Assembly (NCBI GenBank): GCA_949358305.1
Contig: OX442314.1
Coordinates: 11,153,060-11,217,059 of the forward strand
Source: Strigamia acuminata
Lineage: Eukaryota; Arthropoda; Chilopoda; Geophilomorpha; Linotaeniidae
Reading direction: 5' to 3'
DNA length: 64,000 bases
Shown: piece after piece, positions 1-14,400 of the stretch
Position numbering within the stretch: position 1 is the stretch's first letter
Layout of the letters: each line of letters begins with the position of its first letter
The notes under the pieces: model-generated
The model's input: only the letters and a program-made list of their open reading frames with translations
Database searches by the model: none
What the model was told of the DNA's origin: nothing
Position numbers and translations under genes: made by a program

Positions 1-750
1 GACAAACCTGACCTGTCACTGTCACGCTTGGGGAAACCGATGGAAAAACGATGGAAAAACGAGGAAGTTTTTGTTATTTATTGAGTTTTTATTTCAGCTT
101 TTATTCTTTTGAATGCTGCCCAAATTGACACCCGTTTGATATTTTAATTTCTAATTTCTTTTTATTGTTTATTTTCTTAACTAAAAAAATTCATGTATAC
201 AAGAAAAAAAAATAAAACAGTAAAAAGCAGTTAATTATTGTATCAAAAACATGTTTACAAAATAAATAAATAAATATAGATATATATATATACATTATTT
301 TATGAAATATTTAAGCCAGAAATTTACACTCCAAAAAAAAACAAAAACAAAAAATTTTAAAAATCTAGTTTTGCACTTTTAAAGCCAACAAATTAGATTT
401 TTACACTTTTAACGGCTGTAAAAGTCTATTTTACACGATTTACACCTTTGTATTTATACAGACTATGACATACTATAGAAAAATTCACCTAAAACATGTC
501 TAAAATGACTAATTCAAAGATAAAAAAGAAAAGAAAAGAAAAAATTACCTCTGACAGGTTAAGCACGTATCGTATATTGTATTTACACCGGGCAAAATCG
601 CTACGAACAAGATAAGATTATTCGACAAGCATAAATTAGGCCCTCGACCGATTACTGATTATACCACAGATCGCTTTATCGCTGAAATTCGAGCGAGACA
701 CAAAATGGCGCAAAATGACACAAGAGCGTATACTCTGGCCATATACAAGT
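1..750. other. AT-rich noncoding flank
   Basis: No gene is visible here. The stretch is A/T-rich, with short A runs and a TATATA run near 278-292. It lies downstream of the broken Ras-like gene on the minus strand. Confidence 0.6.
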
Positions 751-1427
751 TTAGGAAACGATGCAACTGTGTCGTTTGAGAAGTTTCTTGCTGTGGTGGT
801 GGTCAGGATGATGACCAGGCAGCGACTGCCTTCGTCTCCGCACGGCCGGACCGAGCGCGTACGGAACCCTCGCCTGAGCGAGCAATTCCTTGAAAACCGA
901 CACGATGTTCACGTTATCTTTGGCCGAAGTTTGGACGAATCCGTTCTCCCAGTCGATGGTCACGATGGTTTCGGCCATCTCCCGACTCACCTGCCACCGC
1001 TCGGCCTCCAAGTCGGTCTTGTTGCCGACGACGACGAGCGGACTCACGGGTTTCGACGCCAGCACGAGTTCCCTGAGCGCCTTGACCTCCTCGAAGGAGG
1101 CCGCGTCGTCCACCGAGTAGACGAGCAGGAAAGCGTCCGCGTTGCTGATGGCCTAGGCCCTCATGGCCGGGAACTCGTAGTAGGCGCCGGAAGTGTCCAA
1201 GATGTCCAGAGTGAGCGGACAGCCGGCCACGTCGTACTCGCCGCGGTGCAACTCCTCCAAAGTTTGTTTGTAGTGCGGCACGAATCGGTCTGCGAGATGA
1301 TGGCCGTCTTGCCCACTCTGGTGGCACCCATCGCCACGACTCGGTAGTGGTCCTTGGGCTTGCTCTTTTCGCCCTCCGCGCAGGGCTGCACGAGCAGTTG
1401 GACCGAGGATTGCGAAGCGCTCGGCAT
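751..1427 (-). pseudogene. broken RASD/Rhes-like Ras-family GTPase
   Basis: The minus strand encodes an intronless small GTPase in three pieces. The first begins at the ATG at 1427 and carries the P-loop GATRVGKT. Near 1286-1296 the frame changes: the text after ...AIISQ continues as ADRFVPHYKQT in another frame, and a few residues expected at this point are missing. The second piece carries DILDTSG and ends at an in-frame TAG at 1153-1155. The third continues in the same frame with ADAFLLVYSVDD, the G4 motif NKTD and the G5 motif TSAK. It ends with a basic tail and the CAAX box CIVS just before the TAA at 751-753, which suggests prenylation and membrane attachment. RASD/Rhes proteins signal at the plasma membrane. 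The sequence is otherwise well conserved and GC-rich, so it is either a young pseudogene or retrocopy, or a working gene with two assembly errors. RASD is the best family guess. Confidence 0.75.
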
Positions 1428-2427
1428 GGTATCGATGCGCCACGTTCAGGTGTATCGCGCACGAGAGCCGCGCACGAGATGTGTGCTCCGTGGCACCGGC
1501 GAAATCCTCTTTTAAGTGATACGCGTGTTGGGTGACGTCACTATGTTACCGCAGCCCGTATTCACGTTTCCGCGAACCCTCGCGTCAAGTTATCATTGCT
1601 TTTAGATGGAAATGTCGCGTGTTTTCGGACCAAAAGTTATAAAGCGAATTGAAACGATTCATTTGTTTTCATCAAAGAAGCGAATGCAATCCTATGCAGG
1701 GGTCGTGATAAATTCCAGTTTTTCTGTTTTTAGACCAAAAACAGCTGAAAAAAATTCAAAAATTTCTTTTATTTTTTGATGAGTGGGGGTTTTTAAAAGT
1801 GCAGATGACAGACAAGGTCTGGGTGCACATTATGGCCAATTCCCATGACAATCCTATGCAGGGGTCGTGATAACTCTCAGTTTTTCTGTTTTTTTGTCCA
1901 AAACCAGCTAATAAAAATTTTCAGTTATACAAATAATTAATAAAAGTTTACCTGATATTTTACAAATTTCAATGAAATTTACAAATTCCACTAAAAAAAA
2001 AATTAGCTCTGCAATTTCTCGACGAATTTGTAGGATTAGCGGTGATTTAGAGTTGTTTATGCGTGTTCTGAGACGTACGCACAAAAAGTGCGTGACAGCC
2101 GAAGCCGGGCCACCAGACGCGGCATACGCATACGGCGATCACCGTCTAACTGCGGCAGCAAAAGCCGTCTGTGCCCTCGAATAAATACAAAATTTTATTT
2201 TTGGAAATTTTTTTTATATTTTTTATTTTATTTCATTTTATTTTCATTTTATTTCTTATTTTAAACCACGTTTAAATGATAAATAATAGACCTAAACAAT
2301 CCTATTCCTTCAAAATCTACCATTGTGCCGCCTTTTAGTGTTACCGCTTATCGATCGACTAAGTCTGGTCTCTCTGCGAATGTGGTGCTGGTGAATGTAG
2401 TGCCAACTATAGGTGGTTGCTGCGAAG
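1428..2427. promoter_or_regulatory. divergent intergenic region between the RASD-like locus and TTC7
   Basis: This 1.0-kb gap separates two divergent loci. It holds a TGACGTCA octamer at 1533-1540, a direct repeat (see 1686-1895), and a GC-richer patch near 2080-2180. I see no open frame that looks like a gene. Promoters of both neighbours should lie here, but no core element is clear. Confidence 0.4.
1686..1895 (+). repeat. direct repeat, two copies 162 bp apart
   Basis: The words CAATCCTATGCAGGGGTCGT and a following T-rich stretch (CAGTTTTTCTGTTTTT) occur at about 1688 and again at about 1850. The two copies are nearly identical over roughly 50 bp, then diverge. This looks like a local duplication or two copies of a short dispersed repeat. 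Confidence 0.7.
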
Positions 2428-5400
2428 ATGAGTGGCAAGGCTTCACGTACTACGACTCGAATAGAGTTAGAAATAGAAAAGCATCGCGAGGAATCGAATT
2501 GGAAAAAAATACTCGAGATAGCAGAACAGTTAAAAACTCGAATTTCTTCGGGATTAGGTAAGAAATATCATTAAAACAAATTGTCGTTTGTTGAACACAG
2601 GCGCCGCAACTCATCTCTGCCGACTTCAGATATTTTAGTCGTGTTTATTGTCGGAGAAAGCAAACTAGAACAGTATTTAGAAGCGAATCCGCCGAACGAA
2701 CAAAACATTCCAAAAGCCAAATCCAGTCTTCTCGATGCCAGGCGCCACTTGATGAACGTTGTCAACGAACCTGCACGCGAGAAAGTACGAAAAAAGTCCA
2801 TTTTCCTCAATAAATCACCAATTAATGCATAAAAATTGTTTTTTTTAGACAACGTTGCATCAAACACTAGTCCAGGATTCGTGGTTTTTAATGGGGAAAT
2901 TGTGCTACGCCACAGGAGCGTACGAAGAAGCTTTGAGCTGCTACCAAAAAGGCGGATTGGAAGCAGTTTGTGACCGAAATTTAGCAAATCGAGGCTTAAA
3001 AATCGTAGCTGAAGCGTACGCGATAAAAGGTATACTGGAAAGTGCGATTTGGTTTGTAATAAATTGATTTTTTGGCAAATTGTTGCAGGATTGTGTATGG
3101 AAAAACTTCCTCCTACTTCAACGAGTAAATACAAACTAGCTGAGCGGGAAGAACAAATCGTTCGGTGTTTTGAGACCGCTACGGACATGGCTTTGTTGTA
3201 TTTGCAAGAACACGACAAACAACAGGGTCAAACACTGACGACTACGGCTTCGGTCATAGCCACAGTGTCTGGGTCTGCGTCTCCTTTGCCGGGACTCACA
3301 GAAACACATTTGGGGCCCGTTTTGGAGACTGCAATTCAACGGGCACCCATTATGCACATTAAAAAAGGGTATTTGAAAGAGAAAAACTTTTTTTTGATTG
3401 CATTAAAACGATTTTTATTGCAATAAATTGATTTTTATTGCATTAAATCGATTTTTATTGCATTAAATCGATTTTTATTGCATTAAATCGATTTTTATTG
3501 CATTAAATCGATTTTTATTGCATTAAATCGATTTTTACTGTATTAAATCGATTTTTATTGCATTAAATCGGTTTTAATTGCATTAAATCGATTTTTATTG
3601 CATTAAATCTATTTTTATTGTATTAAATTGATTTTTATTGAATTATAGGGATTTAAATCGAGCTGTTTCTCAGTACAGAAATGTATTGACTGCAGTAGAG
3701 GCTTCAGGCACTCAAACCCTACGTATGGTATGAAAATAATATTATATTTTGGGGATCTATAGCGATTTTATTTTGATGAAAATTTATTTTAGACATTGGC
3801 GCGACAATTAGCCGAAGTTTTGTTGCGAGGTGTTAGCGAACGTGCGTACAAAAAACCAGAGATTCCACCCGGAGAGGGAACCATGACTGCTGGCACTAAA
3901 TTAGTCAACCATTTGTTTAATCTTACGGATAGTCCGCTCAAACCTCGTCGTTACACGGGACACAAGTAGGTACATAAAGGGTAAAATGGGGGTAAAAAAA
4001 TTGAAAACGCATGAAATAAAGGGCAAAAACGAGAGAAATAAAATTGAAAATGGGAAAAAACGGGGAAAAAATGAAATAAAAACGAAAAATGAGGGGAAAA
4101 AATTGAAAAACTGACTAAATTGATGATTTTTTAATTTATTTTTCTAGTTTGTTTGTACCAAAGGATGAAAATGAAGAGATTTTGTTGTTGTTGCTACTTT
4201 GCGAAGCTATGGTACGTGCAAAAATGGATTTAAAATGATGAAAATTTAAAAATTTGATTTTTTTAATATTTGTAGGCAGTTCGCGATGCTGTTCTTAGTC
4301 GTTCACAAGATCACAAAGACGCTCGTATCCATTCGTATAATAATACAACAGCGATATACGATTTGTTAGTTATTTCTCTTGTAAGACGATCGCAATTTTT
4401 GGTGCTGTGCGAGGTATTTGACGGATTTTTTAAAAAATGTTTTTGCGGATTTTGTTTTGAATTTTTTGTTGTTGTTTTTTTTTTTTTAGAGTTTTGAAAA
4501 ATCAATGAAGTTTTCGTTTGAAGAATTCCACATTTGGTTCCAGTTTGCATTGTCATTGATAGCGGCGAATAAGGTTTTGAATTTAGTAGGAAAAATTTGT
4601 TGGATTTGTAAGTTTTAAGTTTTTTGTTTACAGCATAGTCGTGCAATTCTCGTGCTAAAGGAATGTATACGCCTTGAATCGAACAATGCACTGCCGTGTT
4701 TGCTAGCGTCAAAAATCTGCTTGGAAAATCTTAATATGGTAAATAAATAAATAAATAAAAATAAATAAATAAATAAACGCAAAAAAATTTAAAAAAAGTG
4801 AATAAAAATGATTTTTAAATGTATTTCAGGTAGACGATGGGATTACTTATGCGTTGCTAGCTTTCGAAAGAGAGAAAAGTCAAACACTAGGATTAACTGC
4901 TCGATGTTTAGTGTCGGCAGGGTTTGGTTACATGTTGAAATCTGAGCAAACGCCGCAAAAGGGTGAAAAACAGGATTTACAAAGAAAAGCGTTTGAATCG
5001 TTTCATAAGTATGATAAGTTAAATTTTTTTGTAAAATTATTTCTACATTAAAATATTTTTTTTTCAGGGCATTGCAAAATGATCCGAACGATTATTTAGC
5101 CGAATTTTACCTCGCATATCATTTTGCACAAACCAGACAGGTACATGCTGTGTAATTTATTTCATCGTTTTAAATCGCAATAACTTTTAATTTTACTTAT
5201 CCATTTGTTGTTCTAGATACCCGAAGCAATTCAGCACGTGAAAATTGCACTGAGCCTTCGCGGCGAGCATATTAGTTCACTGCATCTGTTTGCATTGTTG
5301 TTATCAGCTCAAAAACAATACGACGAAGCGTTACAAGTAGTTGAATCCGTTATTGAAGAGTTTCCCGACAATTTAAAGTAATAAATTATGAAATTCGGTG

Positions 5401-8400
5401 ATTTACTTAAGAAAATACTCGTAAAAATGAAAGAAAACAATTTATGGGTTCAAAATTCTTTATAATTTTATGAGTTTATTGAGTTTTTCTTATTTTAAAC
5501 AAAAAAATTGTAGGAGGTTGGGACTATTTACCATGGCCGTTATTGCTTGGCAAGAATTCTGCTCTAAAAATAAAAAGAAAGTAATTTATGTTTGCAGTGA
5601 GAATGAAAGAAAGCTGTGTATTGTTGCATTTTGGCTTGAAAAAAGAAAAGAACGAGTGCTGGTTTTAACTTTAAAGGATGTATTTTTAAATTTCGGTCAA
5701 TTTTGGCTTTGTTTTGCTATTTTTGTCATTGAGTATTTTGTCGTTTACTTGCAGTTTGATTTATACCAAAGCGCATTTGGAGGAATATTGTCTCGGAGGA
5801 GAAGTCGCTTTGCTCACTGCAAAACGTATGCTCGAGTTGTGGAAATCGAAACACGAAGATCGAACATCGGGGTATTTTGTTTTTGTTTTTATTTTGTTAT
5901 TAAAGAATGTAAATAAAATCTGCAACTCGGTATAAGGAATTTTTTTTTAGATTTTAAATTAAAATTCGTTATATTTTCTCCAAAATTACTTTAAAAAAAA
6001 TGGTTATTTTGGAAAGTTTTGAATTTGACGAACATAGAGAAATATTTCGAAAAGAAAATTCGCATTAAACGAATTTTTTAACACAAGAATCGTTTTAACG
6101 AATTTTTACACACAAAATTCGAATAAATCGACATTTTTCATATAAAATAAATTTTTATCCCGTTATAACGAATTCGTTATAGCGGGTTATTAATCTTGAA
6201 CAGTTTTATTTTTTCTTGTTTTCAAACAAAACGAATTTTTTCAAAAATTAAGGCATTTTATCACATTTTTATCGTTATAACGAAAATTTCGTTGTATCGG
6301 GTTTTTAAAAGCTAGAACAGCTTAATTTTTTCTTTCGTTATATCGAGTTTTCCGTCTCTTTAAACAAATTTCTAAAGAATAACGTGGAATTTTAATCAAG
6401 ATTTGCTCTTTTCTAAACAGGGAAACAAGTCCAACGGTGGAAAACCCACCTGATCCGCGTGGGATTTTCCAGCTATACACAACGGAAATGTCGGATAGAG
6501 ATTCCAGTAATAGTTCAACATTTCGAATTCTAAACCCGAAATATAATTTTTTAAAAATTTAAAGTTTTAAAATTTAAAATTTTAATCAGGTTCGCTACAT
6601 GCGCATTCGTTGGCAGCTTCACGCGTGGAGCAAGCGCTGTCGGAAGTCGCCTCTTCGTTCGGCAGTTATCATCACCCGCGCCGCGGCCCGCCACAAGTTT
6701 GGCTCCTGCAGTTGGAGATTTGGCTCCTTTTAGCCAGACTGTACCTTAAAATGAACCAACTGTCGGAAGCCAATGCGTGCATCCACGAGGCGTCGACTAT
6801 TAATCCGCTTTCACATCAAGTGATGTACATGGTCAGCGATTTATTTTTGGAATTACCAAGAATAAAAGTTTTGAAATTAAATTTTTTTTTTTTGGTTTTT
6901 TTTTTTAATTGTATAGAAAGGGTTGGTCGCGGAATACAAACGCGAGTTCACCGAAGCCAAAATTTGCTTCCAGAATGCAATTGCGGTTAATCCGATTCAT
7001 GTGAAGTCGCTGCAACATTTGGTGATTTTTTGTTTTTTTTGGTTTTTAAAGTTTTTGATTGTAATTTAAATTTTTTTCTTTTCTTTTTCTTTTTTATGTT
7101 TGTTTAGGGAATGGTTTGCCATTATTTAGGCGGGAGTCATTTAGCTGAGAAAACATTAAGGGATGCTGTGAAAATCGACCCGATGGCTCACAAATTGTGG
7201 TAAGTTCCATGTATATCGTGGGTTTATGTGCGTTGGAGCCGTAGAGGCCGGAAAATTTGTGATGTATGAGAAGGAAAACTTTTTTATATGGATTTTAGGA
7301 TTTAAAATAATCATGTTTTTCATGTGATGACTCCTTTAAACGGATTTTGTGATGAAAAATTTCGTCAAAAACGGATTTTGTGATGAAAAATTTCGTCAAA
7401 AACGGATTTTGTGATGAAAAATTTCGTCAAAAACGGATTTTGTGATGAAAAATTTCGTCAAAAACGGATTTTGTGATGAAAAATTTAGTCAAAAACGGAT
7501 TTTGTGATGAAAAATTTCGTCAAAAACGGATTTTGTGATGAAAAATTTCGTCAAAAACGGATTTTGTGATGAAAAATTTCGTCAAAAACGGATTTTGTGA
7601 TGAAAAATTTCGTCAAAAACGGATTTTGTGATGAAAAATTTCGTCAAAAACGGATTTTGTGATGAAAAATTTCGTCAAAAACTATTTTTGTGATGAAAAA
7701 TTTCGTGAAAAACGAATTTTGTGATGAAAAATTTCGTGAAAAACGAATTTTTTGACTAAGCATTTCGGCAAAAGCGGAGTTTGTGACGAAAAATGTCTGC
7801 AAGAACGAATTTTATGTCGAAAAATGTCTGCAAGAACGAATTTTATGTCGAAAAATGTCTGCAAAACGAATTTTATGTCGAAAAATTTTGTTTACAACGA
7901 ACTTTGAGTCGAAATGTTTAGGTCGAAACGATATTTTTGTCGAAACACGTCGTTAAAACCGTATTTCGTGAGTAAAATTTCACGAAACACGAATGTTTTA
8001 ATCATTGAATTAATCGGTCAACGCACTTTATTGCCCGACCAAATTATTAACGCGAATTTAAAATTCGCCTGTCTGGCTCCAAAAAGCAAAGTTTGTTTTG
8101 CTTTTATTTCCCAACCAGAGCGCGAAGTAAGAGCAATTAAAGTGCTTTACGTGTCAAGCTTGAAGGATCAGTCTTTATAGGGCAAGCATTGCAGAACACG
8201 GTGTTGCAGTGGTAGAAGAGAGCCGCAGAAACCTGCAGAGTTGATCAATAACAGCAGTGCGGAGCTGGAATATTCCACTATGCTCCTCCGCGCGCTTCTC
8301 CCCGAGTTCTGCACCATTCTCCCGTTCCACCCTCAACTAAAAGCACCGATTCACTTGAATTTCACTAAAAAAAAAAAAAAAAAATTTCCACTTCCAGTGG

Positions 8401-11400
8401 TCAAATGAAACAACATTTTGCGCCTTTATTATTATTATTATTATTATAAAAAAAAAAAAAAAAAAAAAAAAATATTATCAAGTTTGTCTCTTGCAAGTCA
8501 TTTTCGAGCTTCCCGGAAATGTCGGTTGGAGATTGGCCAGAAAGGACCGCCCAATATTTCAATTTACAAGTACCACTCACCTTTTTTTTTTTTTTATTAT
8601 TTTTATTTATTTGTTTTAATTGCTTCATTTCCTTCTCAGAATGAGAGTGACGTCATTTTAATGTCGTTTGTTGAGGAATTTTGTTTACGTTTTACTTGAA
8701 AGTTCGATAAGGATGGATTAGCGAATTGCCCATAGGGTTATATTGGCGCTATGAAGACATTAGAGTGGGCGGTGCAATTGGCCAAGCAGACTTGGCAAGA
8801 GGATTTGTCCTCGTCTTTTTCGAGCAATTGAATCAAATGTTGTGTGTTTGTGGCTTAGGGATGTCGGCAAATATTGAAAATATTGCAGTTTTGACGTGTT
8901 TGCAAAAGTAATTGTAGAAATGTCTCTTGTTTGTGGAAATTTGTGCAGTTTGATGCGGATTGCGGACGAATGTTGATGTTGATAGCTCTGGGATCGATTT
9001 TTCTAAATAGAGCTCTTTGGTTTCTTGCTTCAGATTAAAGTGTATATCTACCTACAGGGTTGGAAATGAGGCTTTAGACTCTTTGGGGAGTTTTCAATTT
9101 TGAGGATGGATTTGTTTGTCATCTGTCACAGTGTGAGAATGATTTCCGAAAGAGTTGCAAAATGTTGCGGCAGCGGGCGCTTTTTAATCACTTAGTGGAC
9201 AAGTAACGGCAGGGGCGGGTCGTGGGGGCCATTGGGGTGTCATTGGCCACTCCCTGGAAGAAACATTTAATTTTGGACCAGATACATTTAATTTTGGACC
9301 AGATACATTTAATTTCAGACCAGATACATTTAATTTTGGACCAGAAACATTTAAGTTTGGACCAGAAACAATTAATTTTTTAATTTTGGACCATAAACAT
9401 TTAAGTTTGGACTAGAAACATTTAATTTTGGACCAGATTCATTTAATTTTGGACCAGAAACATTTAATTTTGGACTAGAAACATTTAATTTTGGACCAGA
9501 AACATTTAATTTTGGACCAGAAACAATTAAATTTTTAATTTTGGACCATAAACATTTAAGTTTGGACTAGAAACATTTAATTTTGGACCAGATTCATTTA
9601 ATTTTGGACCAGAAACATTTAATTTTGGACCAGAAACATTTAATTTTGGACCAGAAACATTTAATTTTGGACCAGAAACATTTAATTTTGGACCAGAAAC
9701 ATTTAATTTTGGACCAGATTCATTTAATTTTGGACCAGATTCATTTAATTTTGGACCAGAAACATCCGATTTCCCGTGATTTCCCAAGATTCCGTACGCC
9801 AACTGCAGCCAGTAAATAAGTTACCATCGTAATACATATATATATTGTATGATCTTTCCACCTAGCATTGCCTTTATTAAATAAGGGCTCCATGTTTGTT
9901 GTAGCTTATGGTACCGCGATAATAAATCCAAGCCTGATTTCAGTCCACTACACAGACAGCAACGACTAAACCAAAAACCCACAGAGTAAACACAATAATA
10001 AGACCATTAAACTGAAAGCAACAAACAAATCACGGAAGAAGTAAAAAAAAAACACCAATAGTAAAACCCGCCAAAAAAAGACGAAATAAACTACCCGAAA
10101 AGCAACAAACCCAGCTACTGAACGGAAAGCAATAAACAAGTCACAATTCTATGAAAATCCGAATTCTACTTTTCTGGAAAACTGATCATGTAAACATACC
10201 TGTTTTGCGCAAATTTTATTTGCACGAGGTAGGTTTTTGGTGTTAGCGCAATCGCCATTTGCTTAACCAATAAAATAAAATTCTATTTTTCACTTATCTG
10301 GAAAACTATGTGCGTGTAAACCCGGTAAATGGTGGCCCCTTAGACTGGCACCCGGGAGAGGGGCATTTGCCCCCTATGATCCTCCATTTGTGCTCTTCGG
10401 TCCATAAAAGTAAAAGCCACGGAGCAAAAAGAGAAACGCATGAAGGAAAAAAGAAAGAAAGGAAGGAAGGAAAAGGACATGGAAAGATACGTGTTTTTTG
10501 TTCGATTTTTATTCACTTCACCGTTTAGATGTTCTTGGCGCTTACTCGGCTTTCCTGTACACTTTTACGGCTTTTTCACGTAACGAAAGGCTAAAATAGT
10601 AACGATTATACTTGTTTGTTTTGTGTAAAGATGGCGCGGCATAAAGATATATGTGGGAGAGAAAGTTTGTTAGTAAAATTCAAACGGCATTAATCAGCAA
10701 AATACATTCAGTGCGAGATTAATAATCCTTCATTGCACACAGGTGTTTGCAGGTACTCAGTCGTTGTGCACACGGTGTTTTTGGCGCTCGTCCAAGTCGG
10801 ATTGAAAATTAATGGCGCTGTCAGTGAAAGCGGCCAATGTGACCATCGTTTTTCGGTCGGATTTGCGCGCGAACAAACGGACGGGTGTGGCTAATGCACT
10901 ATCAATCAATCACTCGATAGCCATCGGTTATGCATTCTTTTTTTTATTGTATGCGATAAATGAGACAAATTAGGAATGCAAAAGGGCGGAGAAATTTCTA
11001 TTTTATTCTTTTGCTCCCATTTTTTCGCATTTAAATTAAAATATGGATTTCTTCTAGCGAGAACTTCGACTTTTTTTTAGCGAAAAGTCAGAGGCGCATC
11101 ATCGTATTTCCAGGGGCCCCATTTCAGTTGACCAATGAACCAGTAATAAGTAGACCCCGGATAAATGCATAAATGCATACAATATATTTATATTCAATAA
11201 AATAAAATATAAAGATTTGCTAAATTACTAGACTTTGACCGATATCCATATTTTACAATATCGCCGATTCCGATAAAGATTCTGTAGAAATTCTAAGGTT
11301 GGCGTCCGACGGCATGGACGGTAGCGGAGGCGTTCGAGCGCGCACGGGCCCTGCTCGTAGCGGCACTGAGACTGTTCTGACAGTTGCTCGTGGTGTAAAG

Positions 11401-14400
11401 TCATCTTAAACACCGGAAATAAACTGGAACTTTTATGTCCACCAAACAAAATTCATTAGAATGGCCCCGATTACGGCTCAAAAAAAGGGTTCGTGAAGGG
11501 GCCTAGATATTAAATCAGCCTCTGGGGCCTCGAGTGGTATAAATGTGCCACTGAGGATTATTTCTTCAGTTTTCGACCGCTGACGTCATTGCAAGAGCCA
11601 ATTACTCTATTCTTACATGAGAAATTACCATGAGAAAAAAACGGGTGATTAATACTGGCTCGGTTCTGCTATTTTTACCTGAGGAAGGAAAAGATTGAGT
11701 TGGGAGCTTACTATACTAATCATAATTACCTACGTCATTCCTCTATTCCCTTCCCGCCCTCATTGGGTTAACAATTAAAAGTTGATAAGAATATAAAAAC
11801 AATAACAAGGTGGTTGCTGGGGATTACCTTCTAATTATTCCTCTCTTCTCCTAAATAAGGATCTATAAATTAATGTTGCCAGCAGCAACTACATGTCGCA
11901 TGTGGCATGTCACAAGATAACAAGGTATATGACTACCAATTAGAAGCTAGGTATGACTAAAGAAAGAAAAAGCTGGGAGAAGTGGAGAAGGAGCGGCAAA
12001 GGATGGCTGGAAGAGGAGTTTCGTATCTTTTCTGGCTTGACTAATGCATAAGCTGTTGGTTTTCTAGCGCTGAACAGCTGGATGGAGGTAGAGTTGGACT
12101 TTAATGAGTGCTAGTTGTATTGGGCTTTCGCTTTGCGGTAGAAGTTGATAATTAATTATTTGTTGGGAAGGTATTTCTCTTGATATTTAGTGGCGAATTT
12201 AATTATTTAATTACTGCCTGGCCAATTTTGTAGATGTTTTTGGCATAAATTAATAAACCGTAAAAGCGACTTAATGAATCGAAAATCTTACTAATAATTT
12301 GTTGACTGGCAGTTCGTACGTCACGCTAAGTTCTGGTAGGTCAAAGTGGATCACGTGATGTGTTAGCACCGTCTGATAATGGGAAAGTTTATACATTTAT
12401 AAATTGAATTGAATGTTATAGTACGACACAATAATGCTTCAATGCTAAAGTTTCGTTTCGATTCGTCAACAGTTGTGCTCGCCACGATTTTTCGAAAAAT
12501 AGTGGTTGTCTACCCTTTTACGTAGCTCCATTATGACTTTTTTTGAGGGCCTTGGAGATCCATATATCCAATTTAGAAAAGTTTTCTGAGATATAGACGG
12601 TCTCAAATCTGTTTAGTTTTTAATTTTATCTCATTCTGTTTACAAGTTATGAGAAATATTCTAAATAGTCCCTTTTTGGAGTTTTTAATTTTTTTCTCTT
12701 TAACTATTCATTTTTTTCCAAAAAACTTTTAACGAAATGATAGCTCTAACAATCCTTTAAATCCTCCTAAAACCATTTTTACTTGTGAGAAATAGTTTCT
12801 GAGAAATTTCAAATATTAAAAGTTTCAAAAATAGGGTATGCCATTTTTTTGGCAAGGAGTTGTATAGTAACGTCTGAGTCTGAACTACCAATTGATTCAG
12901 TTAGGGCTGGACATACGGAGGATATGTGACTTTCCTTTCTGTATCAAGTGTACCTAATGTGAGAGGACTGCCATTCAAATGCACTGTGAAGAGTTATGGC
13001 ATGAACACTAGCCAGGGCCGGAAGACTACCACATGCTTGGTTTGCTCAGGGGCTTGCATCTAATGGGAAGCCTGGGCCTGGGAAGTATAGATCTCTTTCT
13101 GCAGTAAGAAATGAAGCTATCATCTTGAAATTACATTACAAAATAACACTGAGTTCCAGCAGTTAGATTACGCAGCTGCTATATTAGAAATGACATCTTT
13201 AACCTTCAACTCTTGTTCAATCACAGTGACTCTGGTAGAGTTGAAACAGTATGTGTTCTGCATCTGGTGATGTTGGCTGTTAGATATTTTTGTGTTATGG
13301 CGAGCAGACAGAAACGGCAATAAACTGACCTTATTATCAGCTCACTAGTTTACTATGTCATCAATTCATGTGTCATGGCGTTTGGTCGTTTATAACATTC
13401 ACCAAGATAGCACTAAAAGTAATGTACAATACACTAAAACACAGTTAATGGCAGGTAGTTTATCTGCATTAGGGAGTTAGCAATTTTTTGGGAATATCTC
13501 CCAAACAACCAATGTTCAACTTTCAGTCAGTGAGGCCCCGGAGCACAACCTGATTTTGAAGCCCCACCCACTGGAAAGATTTTAAATTTTATTTTTTAAG
13601 GATGGGAAACAAAAATCGTTTTTGTTGCCCTAAGCGCTCGCTTCCTGCACCTGTGCGGTGATCTGCCACCACTGTTTTATCTTCAAGACCAAAAATTCAT
13701 ACTTAGACCAAAAAAAATCATTTTAGGCCGAAAACAATCATTTTAAAGCTGAAAACAATCATTTTATGCCAAAAACAATAGATTTTAGGCCAAAAACAAT
13801 AGATTTTAGGCCAAAAACAATAGATTTTAGGCCAAAAACAATAGATTTTAGGCCAAAAACAATAGATTTTAGGCCAAAAACAATAGATTTTAGGCCAAAA
13901 ACAATAGATTTTAGGCCAAAAACAATAGATTTTAGGCCAAAAACAATAGATTTTAGGCCAAAAACAATAGATTTTAGGCCAAAAACAATAGATTTTAGGC
14001 CAAAAACAATAGATTTTAGGCCAAAAACAATAGATTTTAGGCCAAAAACAATAGATTTTATGCCGTAAACAATCATTTTAGGCCGAAAACAATACATTTT
14101 AGGCCAAAAACAATTATTTTAGGCCGAGGACAATACATTTTTAGTCCAAAACAAAGAAAAGTTAAACTCCCTTGTATGTTTTCCGGGGTCTGCCCCTGAT
14201 TTAGTTAAATTGCAAATGTTGGTCCACATTTGTAGTTTGTTGCTTAGTTGTCAGACAAAGCCTAGGGAGGCAAAATAAGAGGCAACAGTTGCATCGAATG
14301 TGGCCACAAAAAGTCAGTTATTACTTGGGCGTGTTCAATTGGAAATGCAACACAGTCCAGAGTTAGTTTGTACACAAACAACAAAGAAAACTGTTGGAGA

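Noticed and set aside
2601-2638. Splice acceptor at 2600 for TTC7 exon 2
   Set aside because: It puts the following conserved GESKLEQ text out of frame. The acceptor ending at 2638 restores phase.
7335-7770. Regular array considered as a CRISPR-like locus
   Set aside because: There are no variable spacers between conserved repeats; it is a simple tandem minisatellite in an animal intron.
9527-9819. Repeat proteins encoded over the 9.3-9.8 kb array
   Set aside because: Same reason: a stop-free 21-bp unit. The perfect period and lack of codon bias argue against a gene.
13759-14097. Long repeated open frames on both strands over the 21-bp minisatellite
   Set aside because: The unit is divisible by three and has no stop, so frames stay open automatically. 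No splice, start or composition support.
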